A DNA stretch of 16,092 nt from Bacillota bacterium (lineage in GTDB: Bacteria; Bacillota; DTU030), in NCBI GenBank assembly GCA_012842325.1, contig DUTA01000143.1:1-16092 (forward strand), read 5' to 3'. Positions within the stretch are counted from its first letter, which is position 1, and every line of letters starts with the position of its first letter. The position numbers and the translations under genes are program-made. Under the pieces are notes generated by a model that was given only the letters and a program-made list of their open reading frames with translations, was not told the origin of the DNA and searched no databases. Of this stretch, positions 5,768 to 13,774 are shown piece after piece.

Positions 5768-6649
5768 CTATTTAAGTTGCCAGAACATTTTTCCTTCAGC
5801 AAAAATGAATTCCAGTTTATTCTCCTCCGCCAAACCGCTGAGATGGGCTCCCAAGGTTGAATTGTAGAGGTGGTATTGGGCTGGATTTAAAAGGAGATCG
5901 CAGGCTGAGATCAATTCCGCCAGGAGGGCTTCCCGGGTTTTAGGTTCCCCTTTTAGGGAAGAGAGGATAAATTCGTCGATTGCCTGCAAGCGTTTTAAAT
6001 TGGCGGACAGTGTCTCCTGCGGGTCATCGGTCAGGAGGCCATGGGAAGGGAGATAATATTTATATTGGCCAGCCAGCAGGCTGCTCATGGTTTCCTTGGC
6101 CCGGGGTATATCGATAAAGTAGGGCAGAAAGTATTTTTCCAGTGTCTCCCTGGCAAAAAAAGCATCGCCGGTGAACAAAACCCCATCGGGGGTTGCCACT
6201 CCTATTTGACCCAGGCTGTGTCCGGGCAGGGGTATAAATTCCAACCCCTCCTCGGTTCTACTCCCCGCTTCAATTATCCGATCCACCGGTGATGGCGTAG
6301 CTTGCAGGAATTTGGTCTGCAGTTCTGGCAGGGGCCGGGCCGAATAAAGGTACAGGGGTTCTAGTTCCGGATAAAGGATAATGGCTGCTTCCAAAGATGG
6401 GGCCCACACCTCTGCCTTTAACCGTCTTACCAGAAAAGCATTGCCACCAAAATGGTCGGCATGGGCGTGAGTGTTGATTATTCTGTCTAAAGCCAGGTTT
6501 TCCTGCTCCAATGCCTTTTGAATTTTTCTGCCGCTGTCCTTGTCAATGCCGGTGTCAATGACGGTACAGCTGCCATCGCCATGATCGTAGACACCAATGT
6601 TGACCGGACCAGGGAGATAGAAGGTGTTCCCGCTAATTCTTTTCAGCAC
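5768..6649 (-). CDS. Metallo-beta-lactamase-fold hydrolase
   Basis: A 293-residue soluble MBL-fold enzyme that probably binds two zinc ions. HAHADHFGG gives H61, H63, D65 and H66; LPGHSLGQ gives H144; LFTGDAFF gives D162; LPSHG gives H203. All metal ligands are therefore present. The residues after about 210 form a helical C-terminal extension, as in glyoxalase-II-like and related hydrolases. The substrate is not determinable from sequence; a thioesterase, lactonase or phosphodiesterase role are all possible. It starts with GTG at 6649, supported by AAGGAGG 9 nt upstream. It is monocistronic, 91 bp from the FmdB-type gene and separated from it by a terminator. Confidence 0.9.
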   Translation of the reverse strand: MLKRISGNTFYLPGPVNIGVYDHGDGSCTVIDTGIDKDSGRKIQKALEQENLALDRIINTHAHADHFGGNAFLVRRLKAEVWAPSLEAAIILYPELEPLYLYSARPLPELQTKFLQATPSPVDRIIEAGSRTEEGLEFIPLPGHSLGQIGVATPDGVLFTGDAFFARETLEKYFLPYFIDIPRAKETMSSLLAGQYKYYLPSHGLLTDDPQETLSANLKRLQAIDEFILSSLKGEPKTREALLAELISACDLLLNPAQYHLYNSTLGAHLSGLAEENKLEFIFAEGKMFWQLK

Positions 6650-6710
6650 GTGAAAATTCCTCCTTAGTCGACAGTTACCCCTCCCCTACTTTACTTTCTC
6701 CTCTAGGGAG

Positions 6711-6741
6711 AAAAAACCTTAAGCCAGGTAAGCTTAAGGTT
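6711..6741 (-). terminator. Rho-independent terminator of the FmdB-type gene
   Basis: On the minus strand AACCTTAAGC and GCTTAAGGTT form a perfect 10-bp stem with a 7-nt loop, running into a T tract (complement of 6711-6716). The first arm overlaps the TAA stop codon. Confidence 0.85.
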
Positions 6742-6956
6742 TAGTGGCAAGTGCTGCAACTACCGCCATGGCAGCTGCTGCATCCAGTTCCACCGGCTGC
6801 CTTTTCTGTCCCCTGAACGGCAAAGGAGGTTAAGACACTCTTGGTTTCGCTATTATTGCAGGTAGGGCACGGGGGTGATGCCGGTTTTTCCGAAGCCTTG
6901 CAAAGGATTTCGAACCTTGCCTGGCACTTGGGGCAATAGTATTCAAAAAGTGGCAT
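6741..6956 (-). CDS. FmdB-type zinc ribbon protein, 71 aa
   Basis: A small zinc-ribbon protein. It begins MPLFEYYCPKC, as FmdB-family proteins do, with one knuckle at C8/C11 and a second at C30/C33 (CPTC). The C-terminus carries an extra Cys-rich tail, CSSCHGGSCSTCH (C59, C62, C67, C70 and histidines), which is a common variant. FmdB proteins are named from a putative regulator near formamidase genes and have no established activity. The ATG at 6956 has GAGGTG 5 nt upstream. It is monocistronic with a clear terminator; a TATTAT-like box lies about 25 bp upstream but without a convincing -35. Confidence 0.9.
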   Translation of the reverse strand: MPLFEYYCPKCQARFEILCKASEKPASPPCPTCNNSETKSVLTSFAVQGTEKAAGGTGCSSCHGGSCSTCH

Positions 6957-7046
6957 ATTATCACCTCATTATGTTATAATATCACTGTACCAACTTTCAT
7001 TTTAGTTTTCCCCCTCGCCGGTGTCAAGGTCGCTGTTGGCGGGTAC

Positions 7047-7075
7047 TTGACTATTGCCGGCGTTTGGGGTATACT
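7047..7075 (+). promoter_or_regulatory. SigA-type promoter of the four-tRNA cluster
   Basis: TTGACT (7047-7052), 17 bp, TATACT (7070-7075). It uses the same -35 hexamer and spacing as the tRNA-Trp promoter and ends 16 bp before the first tRNA. Confidence 0.85.
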
Positions 7076-7091
7076 TATTCATGTCACCGGT

Positions 7092-7168
7092 CGGAGCGTG
7101 GCGCAGCTTGGTAGCGCACTTGCTTCGGGAGCAAGGGGTCGCTGGTTCAAATCCAGTCGCTCCGACCA
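7092..7168 (+). tRNA. tRNA-Pro (anticodon CGG)
   Basis: A 77-nt gene. CGGAGCG pairs with CGCTCCG (7158-7164), the discriminator is A, and the CCA is encoded. The stem CTTGC/GCAAG encloses TTCGGGA, giving anticodon CGG. It is the first gene of the cluster and is separated by 1 nt from the next. Confidence 0.95.
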
Positions 7169-7169
7169 T

Positions 7170-7244
7170 GGGCCCATAGCTCAGCGGTAGAGCAGCCGGC
7201 TCATAACCGGTCGGTCCCTGGTTCGATCCCAGGTGGGCCCACCA
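7170..7244 (+). tRNA. tRNA with anticodon CAT, probably Ile2 (lysidine) rather than Met
   Basis: A 75-nt gene. GGGCCCA pairs with TGGGCCC (7234-7240), the discriminator is A, and the CCA is encoded. The anticodon loop CTCATAA gives CAT. The acceptor stem has C at positions 4 and 5, the pairs known as positive determinants for TilS lysidine formation, and the arm resembles Bacillus tRNA-Ile2. Elongator Met remains possible; initiator Met is unlikely because the first base pair is a normal G-C. Confidence 0.9.
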
Positions 7245-7253
7245 TTTTTGTCT

Positions 7254-7339
7254 GGAGAGGTTCCCGAGCTGGCCAAAGGGGGCAGACTGTAAATCTGCTG
7301 GCGTAGCCTTCGCTGGTTCGAATCCAGCCCTCTCCACCA
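7254..7339 (+). tRNA. tRNA-Tyr (anticodon GTA)
   Basis: An 86-nt class II tRNA with a long variable arm. GGAGAGG pairs with CCTCTCC (7329-7335), discriminator A7336, CCA 7337-7339. The stem GCAGA/TCTGC encloses CTGTAAA, giving GTA. A second CCA follows directly at 7340-7342. Confidence 0.95.
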
Positions 7340-7343
7340 CCAT

Positions 7344-7418
7344 TGGGGCGTAGCCAAGCGGTAAGGCACGAGGCTTTGGACCTTGGATGCGCAGGTTCGA
7401 ATCCTGCCGCCCCAGCCA
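7344..7418 (+). tRNA. tRNA-Gln (anticodon TTG)
   Basis: A 75-nt gene. TGGGGCG pairs with CGCCCCA (7408-7414), the discriminator is G, and the CCA is encoded. The loop CTTTGGA gives anticodon TTG. It is the last gene of the cluster. Only a weak CGGTT/AACCG dyad with a short T run follows, so I do not call a terminator. Confidence 0.95.
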
Positions 7419-7475
7419 CCGGTTAAAACCGCTGCTTTAATATTCTCCCAGGAATTTGGATTAATGCTTTTTATT

Positions 7476-9422
7476 CTATGCCAGGCGCAGGGCGCGGTTG
7501 TAGCAGACCAGGGCTTCGTCCAGCCGGCCCAGATAGTCCAGGCATATTCCTTTGCTGCTGAGAAGACCGGGTTCCCCCGGATTCTGCTGCAGGGCAAGTT
7601 CTAAGTATTCCAGGGCCTTTTCGTATTGGCCCATCTCCATCAGGCAGCGAGCAGTGTTCCCGAGAAAGATGGGATTATTGGGGTCCTTTTCCAGGGAGCG
7701 CAGGTGATACTGCAGGGCCTGCCTGTATCTTCCCAGTTTAGCCAGGCAGAGGGCTTTGTTATTCAATACCGTTGGTTCCTCGGGGGTGTGACGGAGAATT
7801 TCATCATAACATTTCAGGGCTTCCTCTCCCCGCCCCAAAAGGGTTAGACAGGAAGCTTTATTCTCCAGGACACTGAGGGTACCCGGCTGTATTTCCAAGG
7901 TGAGTTCATAGAGGGCCAAAGCCCTTTGATATTCCTTCATTTGCATGAGACAATACCCTTTGTTGTTTAAAAGATCTACATTATCGGGTTGAGCTTTGAG
8001 GGCCTGGGTATAGCATTCAGCCGCTTCTTTGAATTTGCCAATCTTGGAAAGGACCAATCCCTTGTTGGCCAGGATAACAGGATCCCTTGGCCTTAGTTTT
8101 AAAGCTTTGTCACAATAAATGCCTGCTTCTGCCGTCATGCCCAGCTGCAAATAGGCGACAGCCATGTTGTTGTAAAGGGTGGGGTCTCCCCCCCGCCAAC
8201 TCTCTATCTTTTGATAACAGGAAAGGGCCCCCTGCCAGTCATGCTTCTTTTCCTCCAGATGGGCCTTGGCCAGCCAGGCCTCTGCCAGGGTAGGCTTGAG
8301 ACCTAGCGCCTTCTCCAGTGTCTCCTCGGCTGCTTCCAGCTCGCCCCAGAAGGTTTGCGCCTCTCCCAGCCAGAGATAAAAATATGGTTCTCTGGGATCC
8401 AGCTTTACGGCTTTTTGAAAGTAATTCAGAGACTTTTCCCTATTTCCCAGGTATTGGTGGACAACAGCCAGGCAGCAGTAGAGTTCCGTCGCTTCCGGCA
8501 GCTGCAGGATGGCCTGGGAAAAGTAGTCCAGGGACCGCTGGGAGTTGCCGCGCAGGAGGTGGAACTGGGCCAATTGGTAGTAGAGGTTTACCTTGCTGAA
8601 AAATGGCTGTTGTCGTTTGCGGGTAAGCCTTTGGGCCTGCCGAATAAGCTGGAGGGTTTTTTCTAAACTCAGTTTTTGTGGAGGGGAAATCTCCCCTGCT
8701 TTTTTTGTCTCCCCACCGGGTAAAAAACCACTTTCCTGTAAAGCCTTCCACAGCTGCGCTCCCTTGTCTTCAAATGCCTCCTTGACCCCCTGCAGGTGCA
8801 GGCCGCCCTTATACAAAAGGTGTTGGTACTGCTGGTAAAAATCAGGAACCTCCTCCGTGCCCGGCCGTTGATAATAATTCGTGTGGATAATTATTTTCGT
8901 CCCCTGCTGTTGCTCGACCCCGGCCAGGGGATAGCCCAGGCAGAGTATGGTCACCGGAAAGACGTAGGCTGGCAGTTTGAGAATCTCTCTGATACCCCTG
9001 GGATTATTGGAGAGGGCGCTGATATAGATTGCCCCCAACCCCTTGCTGCCGGCTGCGGCAGCCATATTCTGGGCCGCCGCCATTGCATCGCAGATACCCA
9101 GGAGAAGGGCAAGGGGATTACCCGGGGAAAAACCTTGCTGAGCTTCTTCCAGGATACATTTTATCCGGTATGTATCGACACAGAAGGCGACTGCCAGGGG
9201 CGCAGTAACCAGGGAGGATGCCCCCCCGCAGGCCTGGAAGAGCAGCCGACGCTGCTCCGGGTTTTCTATAATTATCAGACTGTAAACAGGTAAACCGGTA
9301 ACGGTTGGGGCCTTGACGGCAGCTTCCAGCAGTTGTTCCTTTATTCCGGCGGGCACAGCAACGGGGCGAAACCCCTGGCTCTTTTTTTCCCAGGGCAAGA
9401 AGGGCGGCATTCTATTGTCCAT
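7476..9422 (-). CDS. Nitroreductase-like domain fused to eleven TPRs, 648 aa
   Basis: An unusual two-part cytoplasmic protein. Residues about 15-185 resemble NfsA/NfrA-type FMN nitroreductases: the helix KEQLLEAAVKAPT (28-40), GGASSLVTAPLAVAFCVD (66-83), then GLGAIYISALSNNPRGIREI (128-147), LKLPAYVFPVTILCLGYP (148-165) and IIIHTNYY (177-184). The FMN-phosphate motif, usually HRSIR, reads KKSQG (13-17), and the usual Asn of the PS-x-x-N loop is Gly43, so flavin binding may be weakened. Residues 277-648 are eleven TPRs with 34-residue spacing (one unit has 33, one 35); the last one ends at the C-terminus. They form a protein-binding superhelix. About 90 residues link the parts. The ATG at 9422 has GGAGG 7 nt upstream. 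There are no operon partners: it converges on the tRNA cluster. Confidence 0.85.
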   Translation of the reverse strand: MDNRMPPFLPWEKKSQGFRPVAVPAGIKEQLLEAAVKAPTVTGLPVYSLIIIENPEQRRLLFQACGGASSLVTAPLAVAFCVDTYRIKCILEEAQQGFSPGNPLALLLGICDAMAAAQNMAAAAGSKGLGAIYISALSNNPRGIREILKLPAYVFPVTILCLGYPLAGVEQQQGTKIIIHTNYYQRPGTEEVPDFYQQYQHLLYKGGLHLQGVKEAFEDKGAQLWKALQESGFLPGGETKKAGEISPPQKLSLEKTLQLIRQAQRLTRKRQQPFFSKVNLYYQLAQFHLLRGNSQRSLDYFSQAILQLPEATELYCCLAVVHQYLGNREKSLNYFQKAVKLDPREPYFYLWLGEAQTFWGELEAAEETLEKALGLKPTLAEAWLAKAHLEEKKHDWQGALSCYQKIESWRGGDPTLYNNMAVAYLQLGMTAEAGIYCDKALKLRPRDPVILANKGLVLSKIGKFKEAAECYTQALKAQPDNVDLLNNKGYCLMQMKEYQRALALYELTLEIQPGTLSVLENKASCLTLLGRGEEALKCYDEILRHTPEEPTVLNNKALCLAKLGRYRQALQYHLRSLEKDPNNPIFLGNTARCLMEMGQYEKALEYLELALQQNPGEPGLLSSKGICLDYLGRLDEALVCYNRALRLA

Positions 9423-9691
9423 ATTTTTCCCTCCCGGATTCGGATTTCACTGCTTACTATTACTACCAAAAGATGTTATTTCCTTCCAGATCATTGACGC
9501 AAATATCCTTTTTTTGGAACGGAAAGCTCCTTTTTGCGGCCCTTTTCGACGGGCAGAAGTTGTTTTTTGGAAGGATAGTGCGGCAGGGCGAACCGGCCCT
9601 ATTCCTCCTGGTTGGGTCGTTGGGGGATGAGGAAAAAAATAAGCAGGGTTTGGTGCCCCTGCCGCTATAATGGCTCTAGCGCCAGCTGTGC
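9423..9691. other. 269-bp intergenic region, mostly unassigned
   Basis: The region lies between the last peptide-transport gene and the nitroreductase-TPR gene, both on the minus strand. The left part must hold the promoter of the latter, but I see no convincing pair of hexamers. It contains several T runs on the plus strand and an 8-bp inverted repeat TCCTTCCA (9481-9488) / TGGAAGGA (9568-9575). The right end holds the operon terminator at 9632-9664. Confidence 0.5.
9632..9664 (-). terminator. Rho-independent terminator of the peptide ABC operon
   Basis: On the minus strand GCAGGG and CCCTGC form a 6-bp stem with an 8-nt loop, followed by TTATTTTTTT. It lies about 28 bp beyond the stop of the last ATPase gene. 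Confidence 0.8.
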
Positions 9692-10690
9692 TCAGGTTGT
9701 CCCGAAGTGATGACAGGCAACAAAATGCCCCTTTTCCACCTCCACCAGGGATGGGGTTGCGGTATGGCAAATATCCCCTTTGAGCATAAAACACCTGGTG
9801 TGAAAACGGCAACCCGGCGGAGGATTAAGTGGTGTCGGCACGGTACCTTCCAGGATAATCCGCTTGCGGCGCTGGCTTTTGTCGATACTGGGTATGGCTG
9901 AGAGCAAAGCCTGGGTATAGGGATGGAGGGGGTTGGTGAAGAGCTCTTGGGTGGCGGCGGTTTCCACGACTTTTCCCAGGTACATAACGGCAATCCGATC
10001 ACTGATATAGTGCACAACGCTCAGATCGTGGGTAATGAAAAGATATGTAAGCTGATATTCTTCTTGCAACTCCTCCAGAAGATTTATAATCTGGGCTTGC
10101 ACGGAAACATCCAGGGCCGAAACAGGTTCATCGGCAACGATAAACTTCGGGTGCATGGCCAGGGCCCGGGCGATGCCGATCCGCTGTCTCTGCCCCCCGC
10201 TGAATTGGTGGGGATAGTTGTCGATGTGGCGCGGGCTTAACCCCACCCGGTGCAGCAGATCGAGGATTTCCTCTTCTATAGCCCGGGGCTCCCGCATTCC
10301 CCGTTGGCGCAGGGGCACCGAGAGGATCTCCCGCACTGTTTTGCGGGGGTTCAGGGAAGCGTAGGGATTTTGGAAAATAATCTGGGCTTCTTTGCGGAAT
10401 TCCCCCAGCTTTCTGCCCTGCAGCCTGTTAACCGGCTGGCTGCCATAGAGGATTTCTCCCTTCGTCGGCTCATAAAGCCGGATCAGGGTGCGGCCGAGGG
10501 TGGTTTTGCCGCAGCCGCTCTCCCCCACCAGGCCCAGGGTCTCGCCGGGATATATTTCCAGATCAACACCATCAACGGCCTTGATGAGGAGATCCCTTTG
10601 CCTGGCAATCAGCTTGGCGGTGAGGCTGCGGCGGCTGATAAAGTATTTACAAAGGCCCTTAGTTTTAACCAGGGGCTCCCTTGCGGGCAT
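9692..10690 (-). CDS. Peptide ABC transporter ATP-binding protein (DppF/OppF type)
   Basis: A 332-residue cytoplasmic ATPase that powers the peptide importer. Walker A GESGCGKT (56-63), Q loop in IIFQNPYASLNP, signature FSGGQRQR (163-170), Walker B FIVADEP (183-189), D loop SALD and switch His221. The C-terminal oligopeptide/dipeptide extension follows (HPYTQALLSAIP, 256-267, then GCRFHTRC), with cysteines at 294, 300, 308 and 326; such a four-Cys set is known to hold an iron-sulfur cluster in some Dpp ATPases, an inference here. The paralogue DppD-type gene lies 30 bp upstream. The ATG at 10690 has only a partial site (GGGAGAGG). It is the last gene of the operon. Confidence 0.93.
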   Translation of the reverse strand: MPAREPLVKTKGLCKYFISRRSLTAKLIARQRDLLIKAVDGVDLEIYPGETLGLVGESGCGKTTLGRTLIRLYEPTKGEILYGSQPVNRLQGRKLGEFRKEAQIIFQNPYASLNPRKTVREILSVPLRQRGMREPRAIEEEILDLLHRVGLSPRHIDNYPHQFSGGQRQRIGIARALAMHPKFIVADEPVSALDVSVQAQIINLLEELQEEYQLTYLFITHDLSVVHYISDRIAVMYLGKVVETAATQELFTNPLHPYTQALLSAIPSIDKSQRRKRIILEGTVPTPLNPPPGCRFHTRCFMLKGDICHTATPSLVEVEKGHFVACHHFGTT

Positions 10691-10720
10691 ATTTTCCTCT
10701 CCCTTCCAGATATTTATCCT

Positions 10721-11710
10721 CTAGGTGACATTTAAGCATCGGACCTTATGGTTGGCCGCTATTTGTTGCCAGGGAATGTCATTCCTCCGACAGGCGGCAC
10801 GGGCCAGGTGGCAGCGGGGAGCAAAGGGGCAGCCCTCTCCCAAACCTGCCAGATCCGGCACATTGCCCGGTATGGGTTCAATTCTTTTCCTTTCCCCTGT
10901 GATCCTGGGTATGGAGCGCAACAATCCCCTGGTGTAGGGATGACATGGCCTTTCAATGACGGCTTCGGTGGGACCTTCTTCCACCAGGATGCCGGCGTAC
11001 ATGACGGCGATGCGGTGGCAGAATTCGGCGGCAACTCCAAGGTCGTGGGTGACCAGAATAATGCTCGTTCCGTGTTCCCGGTTGATCTGCTCCAGCAGGG
11101 CCAGGATCTGGGCCTGAATGGTAACATCGAGGGCAGTTGTGGGTTCGTCGGCCAAGAGGAGTTTGGGATTGCAGGAGAGGGCAATGGCAATCAGGGCCCG
11201 CTGCTGCATCCCCCCGCTAAATTGGTGGGGATACTCCTGGTAGCGAACCTCGGGGGAGGGTATGCCTACCTCCTCCATCAACTCCAATACCCGCTTTTTT
11301 TCGGCGTGTCTTTTGTTAGAACCGTATTTGAGGCGGAAGGCCTTCTCCTCCATTAGGCCGTGGATCCGGAGGGCTTCCCCTATCTGTTCGCCGACTTTGA
11401 AGACCGGGTTCAGGGTCGTCATGGGGTCCTGAAAGATCATGGCTATTTCCTTGCCCCGGATCCGGCGCATTTCGGCGGGGCTTTTCTGCAAGATATCACT
11501 GCCGTTAAAAATAATTTTTCCCCCGACAATCTTACCGGGAAAGGGCACCAGCCGGAGTATGGAAAGGAGGGTCATGCTTTTTCCACAACCCGATTCCCCC
11601 ACCAGGCCGAGGATTTCGCCCCTTCCCAGGGACAGGCTGACATTGTTGACCGCTTTTACCAAACCCCTTTCCGTGGGAAAGTGGGTAGACAGGTTTTCTA
11701 TTTTCAGCAT
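10721..11710 (-). CDS. Peptide ABC transporter ATP-binding protein (DppD/OppD type)
   Basis: A 329-residue ATPase, partner of the DppF-type subunit in a heterodimeric nucleotide-binding pair. Walker A GESGCGKS (38-45), Q loop MIFQDPMTTLNP, signature FSGGMQQR (164-171), Walker B LLLADEP (184-190) and switch His222. The C-terminal extension contains HPYTRGLLRSIP and GCPFAPRC, followed by further cysteines. All catalytic residues are intact. The ATG at 11710 has a weak AAAGGA about 11 nt upstream. The gene is 29 bp downstream of the second permease and 30 bp upstream of the DppF-type gene. Confidence 0.93.
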   Translation of the reverse strand: MLKIENLSTHFPTERGLVKAVNNVSLSLGRGEILGLVGESGCGKSMTLLSILRLVPFPGKIVGGKIIFNGSDILQKSPAEMRRIRGKEIAMIFQDPMTTLNPVFKVGEQIGEALRIHGLMEEKAFRLKYGSNKRHAEKKRVLELMEEVGIPSPEVRYQEYPHQFSGGMQQRALIAIALSCNPKLLLADEPTTALDVTIQAQILALLEQINREHGTSIILVTHDLGVAAEFCHRIAVMYAGILVEEGPTEAVIERPCHPYTRGLLRSIPRITGERKRIEPIPGNVPDLAGLGEGCPFAPRCHLARAACRRNDIPWQQIAANHKVRCLNVT

Positions 11711-11739
11711 CCTCGTTCACATCCTTTGTTTTGCAGGGC

Positions 11740-12705
11740 TTAATCTATTTTCAAGCGGGGATCCAGGATATCCCGTAGCCCTTCTCCCAGCAGGTTGATG
11801 CTCAGGACCAGGATTAAGAGGGCCAAACCCGGCAGGGTGGAGATCCACCAGGCGTTGAGCATAAACTGCCGCCCGTTGGCGATCATTGAGCCCCAGGCGG
11901 GTATCCTGGTGCCGACACCCAACCCGAGGAAGCTAAGGGAAGCTTCCATAATGATCATGTATCCCATCCGCAGTGTTCCCAGGACAATCACCGAGTGAAC
12001 GATGTTGGGCAGGATCTCTGAAAGCATAATCGTTAAATCTCCTTGCCCGCTGGCTTTGGCCGCTTCAACATACTCCTTTGTCTTTTCCGATAGGGTTTCC
12101 CCCCTGGTGAGCCGGAAAAACTCCACCCAACCCTTAAAACTGAGGGCCATGATTAAATTCCAGAAACCGGGTCCTGTAACCATCATTACTCCCAGGGCAA
12201 AAATTAAGTAGGGAAAGGCCAGTAAAAGATCGGCAAAACGGGAGAAAACCTCATCAAACCAACCACGAAAGTAACCTGCCGCCAGGCCCGCCGTAACGCC
12301 AATGGCCATTGATACCATAACGGAGAGAAAGCCGACACCGATGGACACCCGGGCACCATAGATGATCCGGCTGAGGAGATCCCGGCCCAGTTCATCACAG
12401 CCCAGGAGATACTCCGGCTGTCCCCCTTCGGCCCAGCTTGGTGGCAGGAGGCGGTTGCCCAGCTGGCCTATAAAGGGATCCTGGGGTATGATATAAGGGG
12501 CAAAGACGGCGGCCAAAAGATAGAGGATGATGACCAGGGCCCCCAGTAGGGCCGAGGGATGGCGGCACAACTGGCGGAGGAAAGACTGGCAGTTCTGGCG
12601 CAAAAGGCGCAGCTTGATGGCGAGGAGATACATGTTTTGCTGGAGAGGCTGGGACGCCGTCCCGGCAGTCTGGGAGGAAGGGATGCTTATTCTTTTGCTA
12701 TCCAT
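11740..12705 (-). CDS. Peptide ABC transporter permease (DppC/OppC type)
   Basis: An inner-membrane permease with six predicted helices, about 321 residues. The N-terminus is a long cytoplasmic stretch of about 45 residues before the first helix (SALLGALVIILYLLAAVFAP). LGCDELGRDLLSRIIYGAR is the typical DppC periplasmic segment. The EAA loop that contacts the ATPases is EYVEAAKASGQGDL, and the C-terminus LLGEGLRDILDPRLK is characteristic. Start: the ATG at 12705 has GGGAGG about 9 nt upstream, while the ATG at 12711 is only 3 nt away from the same site. It is 15 bp from the DppB-type gene. Confidence 0.92.
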   Translation of the reverse strand: MDSKRISIPSSQTAGTASQPLQQNMYLLAIKLRLLRQNCQSFLRQLCRHPSALLGALVIILYLLAAVFAPYIIPQDPFIGQLGNRLLPPSWAEGGQPEYLLGCDELGRDLLSRIIYGARVSIGVGFLSVMVSMAIGVTAGLAAGYFRGWFDEVFSRFADLLLAFPYLIFALGVMMVTGPGFWNLIMALSFKGWVEFFRLTRGETLSEKTKEYVEAAKASGQGDLTIMLSEILPNIVHSVIVLGTLRMGYMIIMEASLSFLGLGVGTRIPAWGSMIANGRQFMLNAWWISTLPGLALLILVLSINLLGEGLRDILDPRLKID

Positions 12706-12720
12706 GGACATTTCCCTCCC

Positions 12721-13734
12721 CTACAGTTCAATCTTGGGATTAACAAAGGTGTAGATGATATCGGCCAGGAGGTTTGCCATGACGAAGGTAAAGGCATAGA
12801 TGATGACGGCCCCTTGAACCAGGGGAAAATCACGGCGCTGGATGGCATCAACCACCAGGCGCCCCAGACCGGGCCAACCGAAAACCGTCTCCACGATCAT
12901 ATTGCCGCCCAGGAAAACCCCCAACTGGAGGGCAACAATGGTCACCGTCGGGATCAGGGCGTTGCGAAGGGCATGTTTAACGATCACCCTGTATTCTGTC
13001 AGGCCCTTGGCCCGGGCCAGGACAATGTAGTCCTGGCGCAGTACCTCCAGCATGCTGGAACGGATCATGCGGGCGACGGTGGCAGCAGTGGCGGCACCCA
13101 GGGCCAGGGAGGGAAGAAAAAGATGCTGGAGGGTGCTGGCCAGGGCAGCCCAGTTCCTGGTCAGGATGCTGTCCAGTACGTAAAAGCCGGTTATGGTTTC
13201 CAGGCCTACGGTAAAGGGCAGCCGGCCGTGGGAAGGGAACAGGCCCAGGGAAGCGGAAAACACAATGATGAGAATAATCCCCAACCAGAAGGGCGGCATG
13301 GAAATGCCGAAAAAGGCAGCGGTCATTGAAGCCCGATCAATGAAGGAGTATTGCTTGACGGCCGAGATGATTCCAATGGGGACGGAAATAAGGAGGGCGA
13401 TGAACAAAGCACCCAGGGCCAATTCTATGGTAGCCGGCAGACACTCCAGGATTAAAGTTGTCACAGGTTTCCGCTTAATATAGGATGTTCCCAGGTCTCC
13501 CCGCAGGCAACCAGACAAAAAATGATACAGCTGGATATGGATGGGTTTATCGAGATGAAATTCCTGGCGTAAAGCCTCCATTTCCTGTTCGGAAACATGG
13601 CCCGCCTCCCCCATCATCAGATCGACGGGGTCCGCTCCGGGGGTAAGGCGCATAAAGAGAAAGACGATAATGGCAATTCCCAACATAATGGGTATGGAGA
13701 CGAGAATCCTTTCCAGGATACGTGCTAACTTCAA
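12721..13734 (-). CDS. Peptide ABC transporter permease (DppB/OppB type)
   Basis: An inner-membrane permease of about 337 residues with six predicted helices. The first helix reads LVSIPIMLGIAIIVFLFMRL, followed by TPGADP, which is typical of DppB. The long periplasmic loop contains FHLDKPIHIQLYHFLSG and GDLGTSY. The EAA loop is around ARAKGL and HALRNALIPTV, and the exit segment is VFGWPGLGRLVVDAI. Start: the frame opens at a TTG at 13755, but GGAGG lies 8 nt before the TTG at 13734, giving an N-terminus that matches the family, so 13734 is preferred. It follows the binding-protein gene across a strong hairpin. Confidence 0.92.
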   Translation of the reverse strand: MKLARILERILVSIPIMLGIAIIVFLFMRLTPGADPVDLMMGEAGHVSEQEMEALRQEFHLDKPIHIQLYHFLSGCLRGDLGTSYIKRKPVTTLILECLPATIELALGALFIALLISVPIGIISAVKQYSFIDRASMTAAFFGISMPPFWLGIILIIVFSASLGLFPSHGRLPFTVGLETITGFYVLDSILTRNWAALASTLQHLFLPSLALGAATAATVARMIRSSMLEVLRQDYIVLARAKGLTEYRVIVKHALRNALIPTVTIVALQLGVFLGGNMIVETVFGWPGLGRLVVDAIQRRDFPLVQGAVIIYAFTFVMANLLADIIYTFVNPKIEL

Positions 13735-13774
13735 CCATACCACCTCCGCTGGCAAAGTTGGCAGAACCCCGGGG

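Noticed and set aside
7002..7597. Open frames on the minus strand across the tRNA cluster with GFEPA- and LGSNQGP-like strings
   Set aside because: They are antisense to four well-formed tRNA genes. Such strings are known translation artefacts of tRNA sequence and lack ribosome sites.
9481..9575. 8-bp inverted repeat in the 9423-9691 gap as a mobile-element remnant
   Set aside because: The arms are short and 79 bp apart, with no transposase trace or target duplication.
9447..9812. 121-aa minus-strand frame overlapping the DppF-type gene
   Set aside because: It is a shadow frame over a strongly supported ATPase gene and an intergenic terminator, with low-complexity Pro/Gly content.
10722..10733. 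12-bp match (TAGGTGACATTT) to the insertion-sequence terminal repeat at 99-110
   Set aside because: It is the C-terminal coding end of the DppD-type gene, is a single copy without the rest of the repeat, and the gene is intact.
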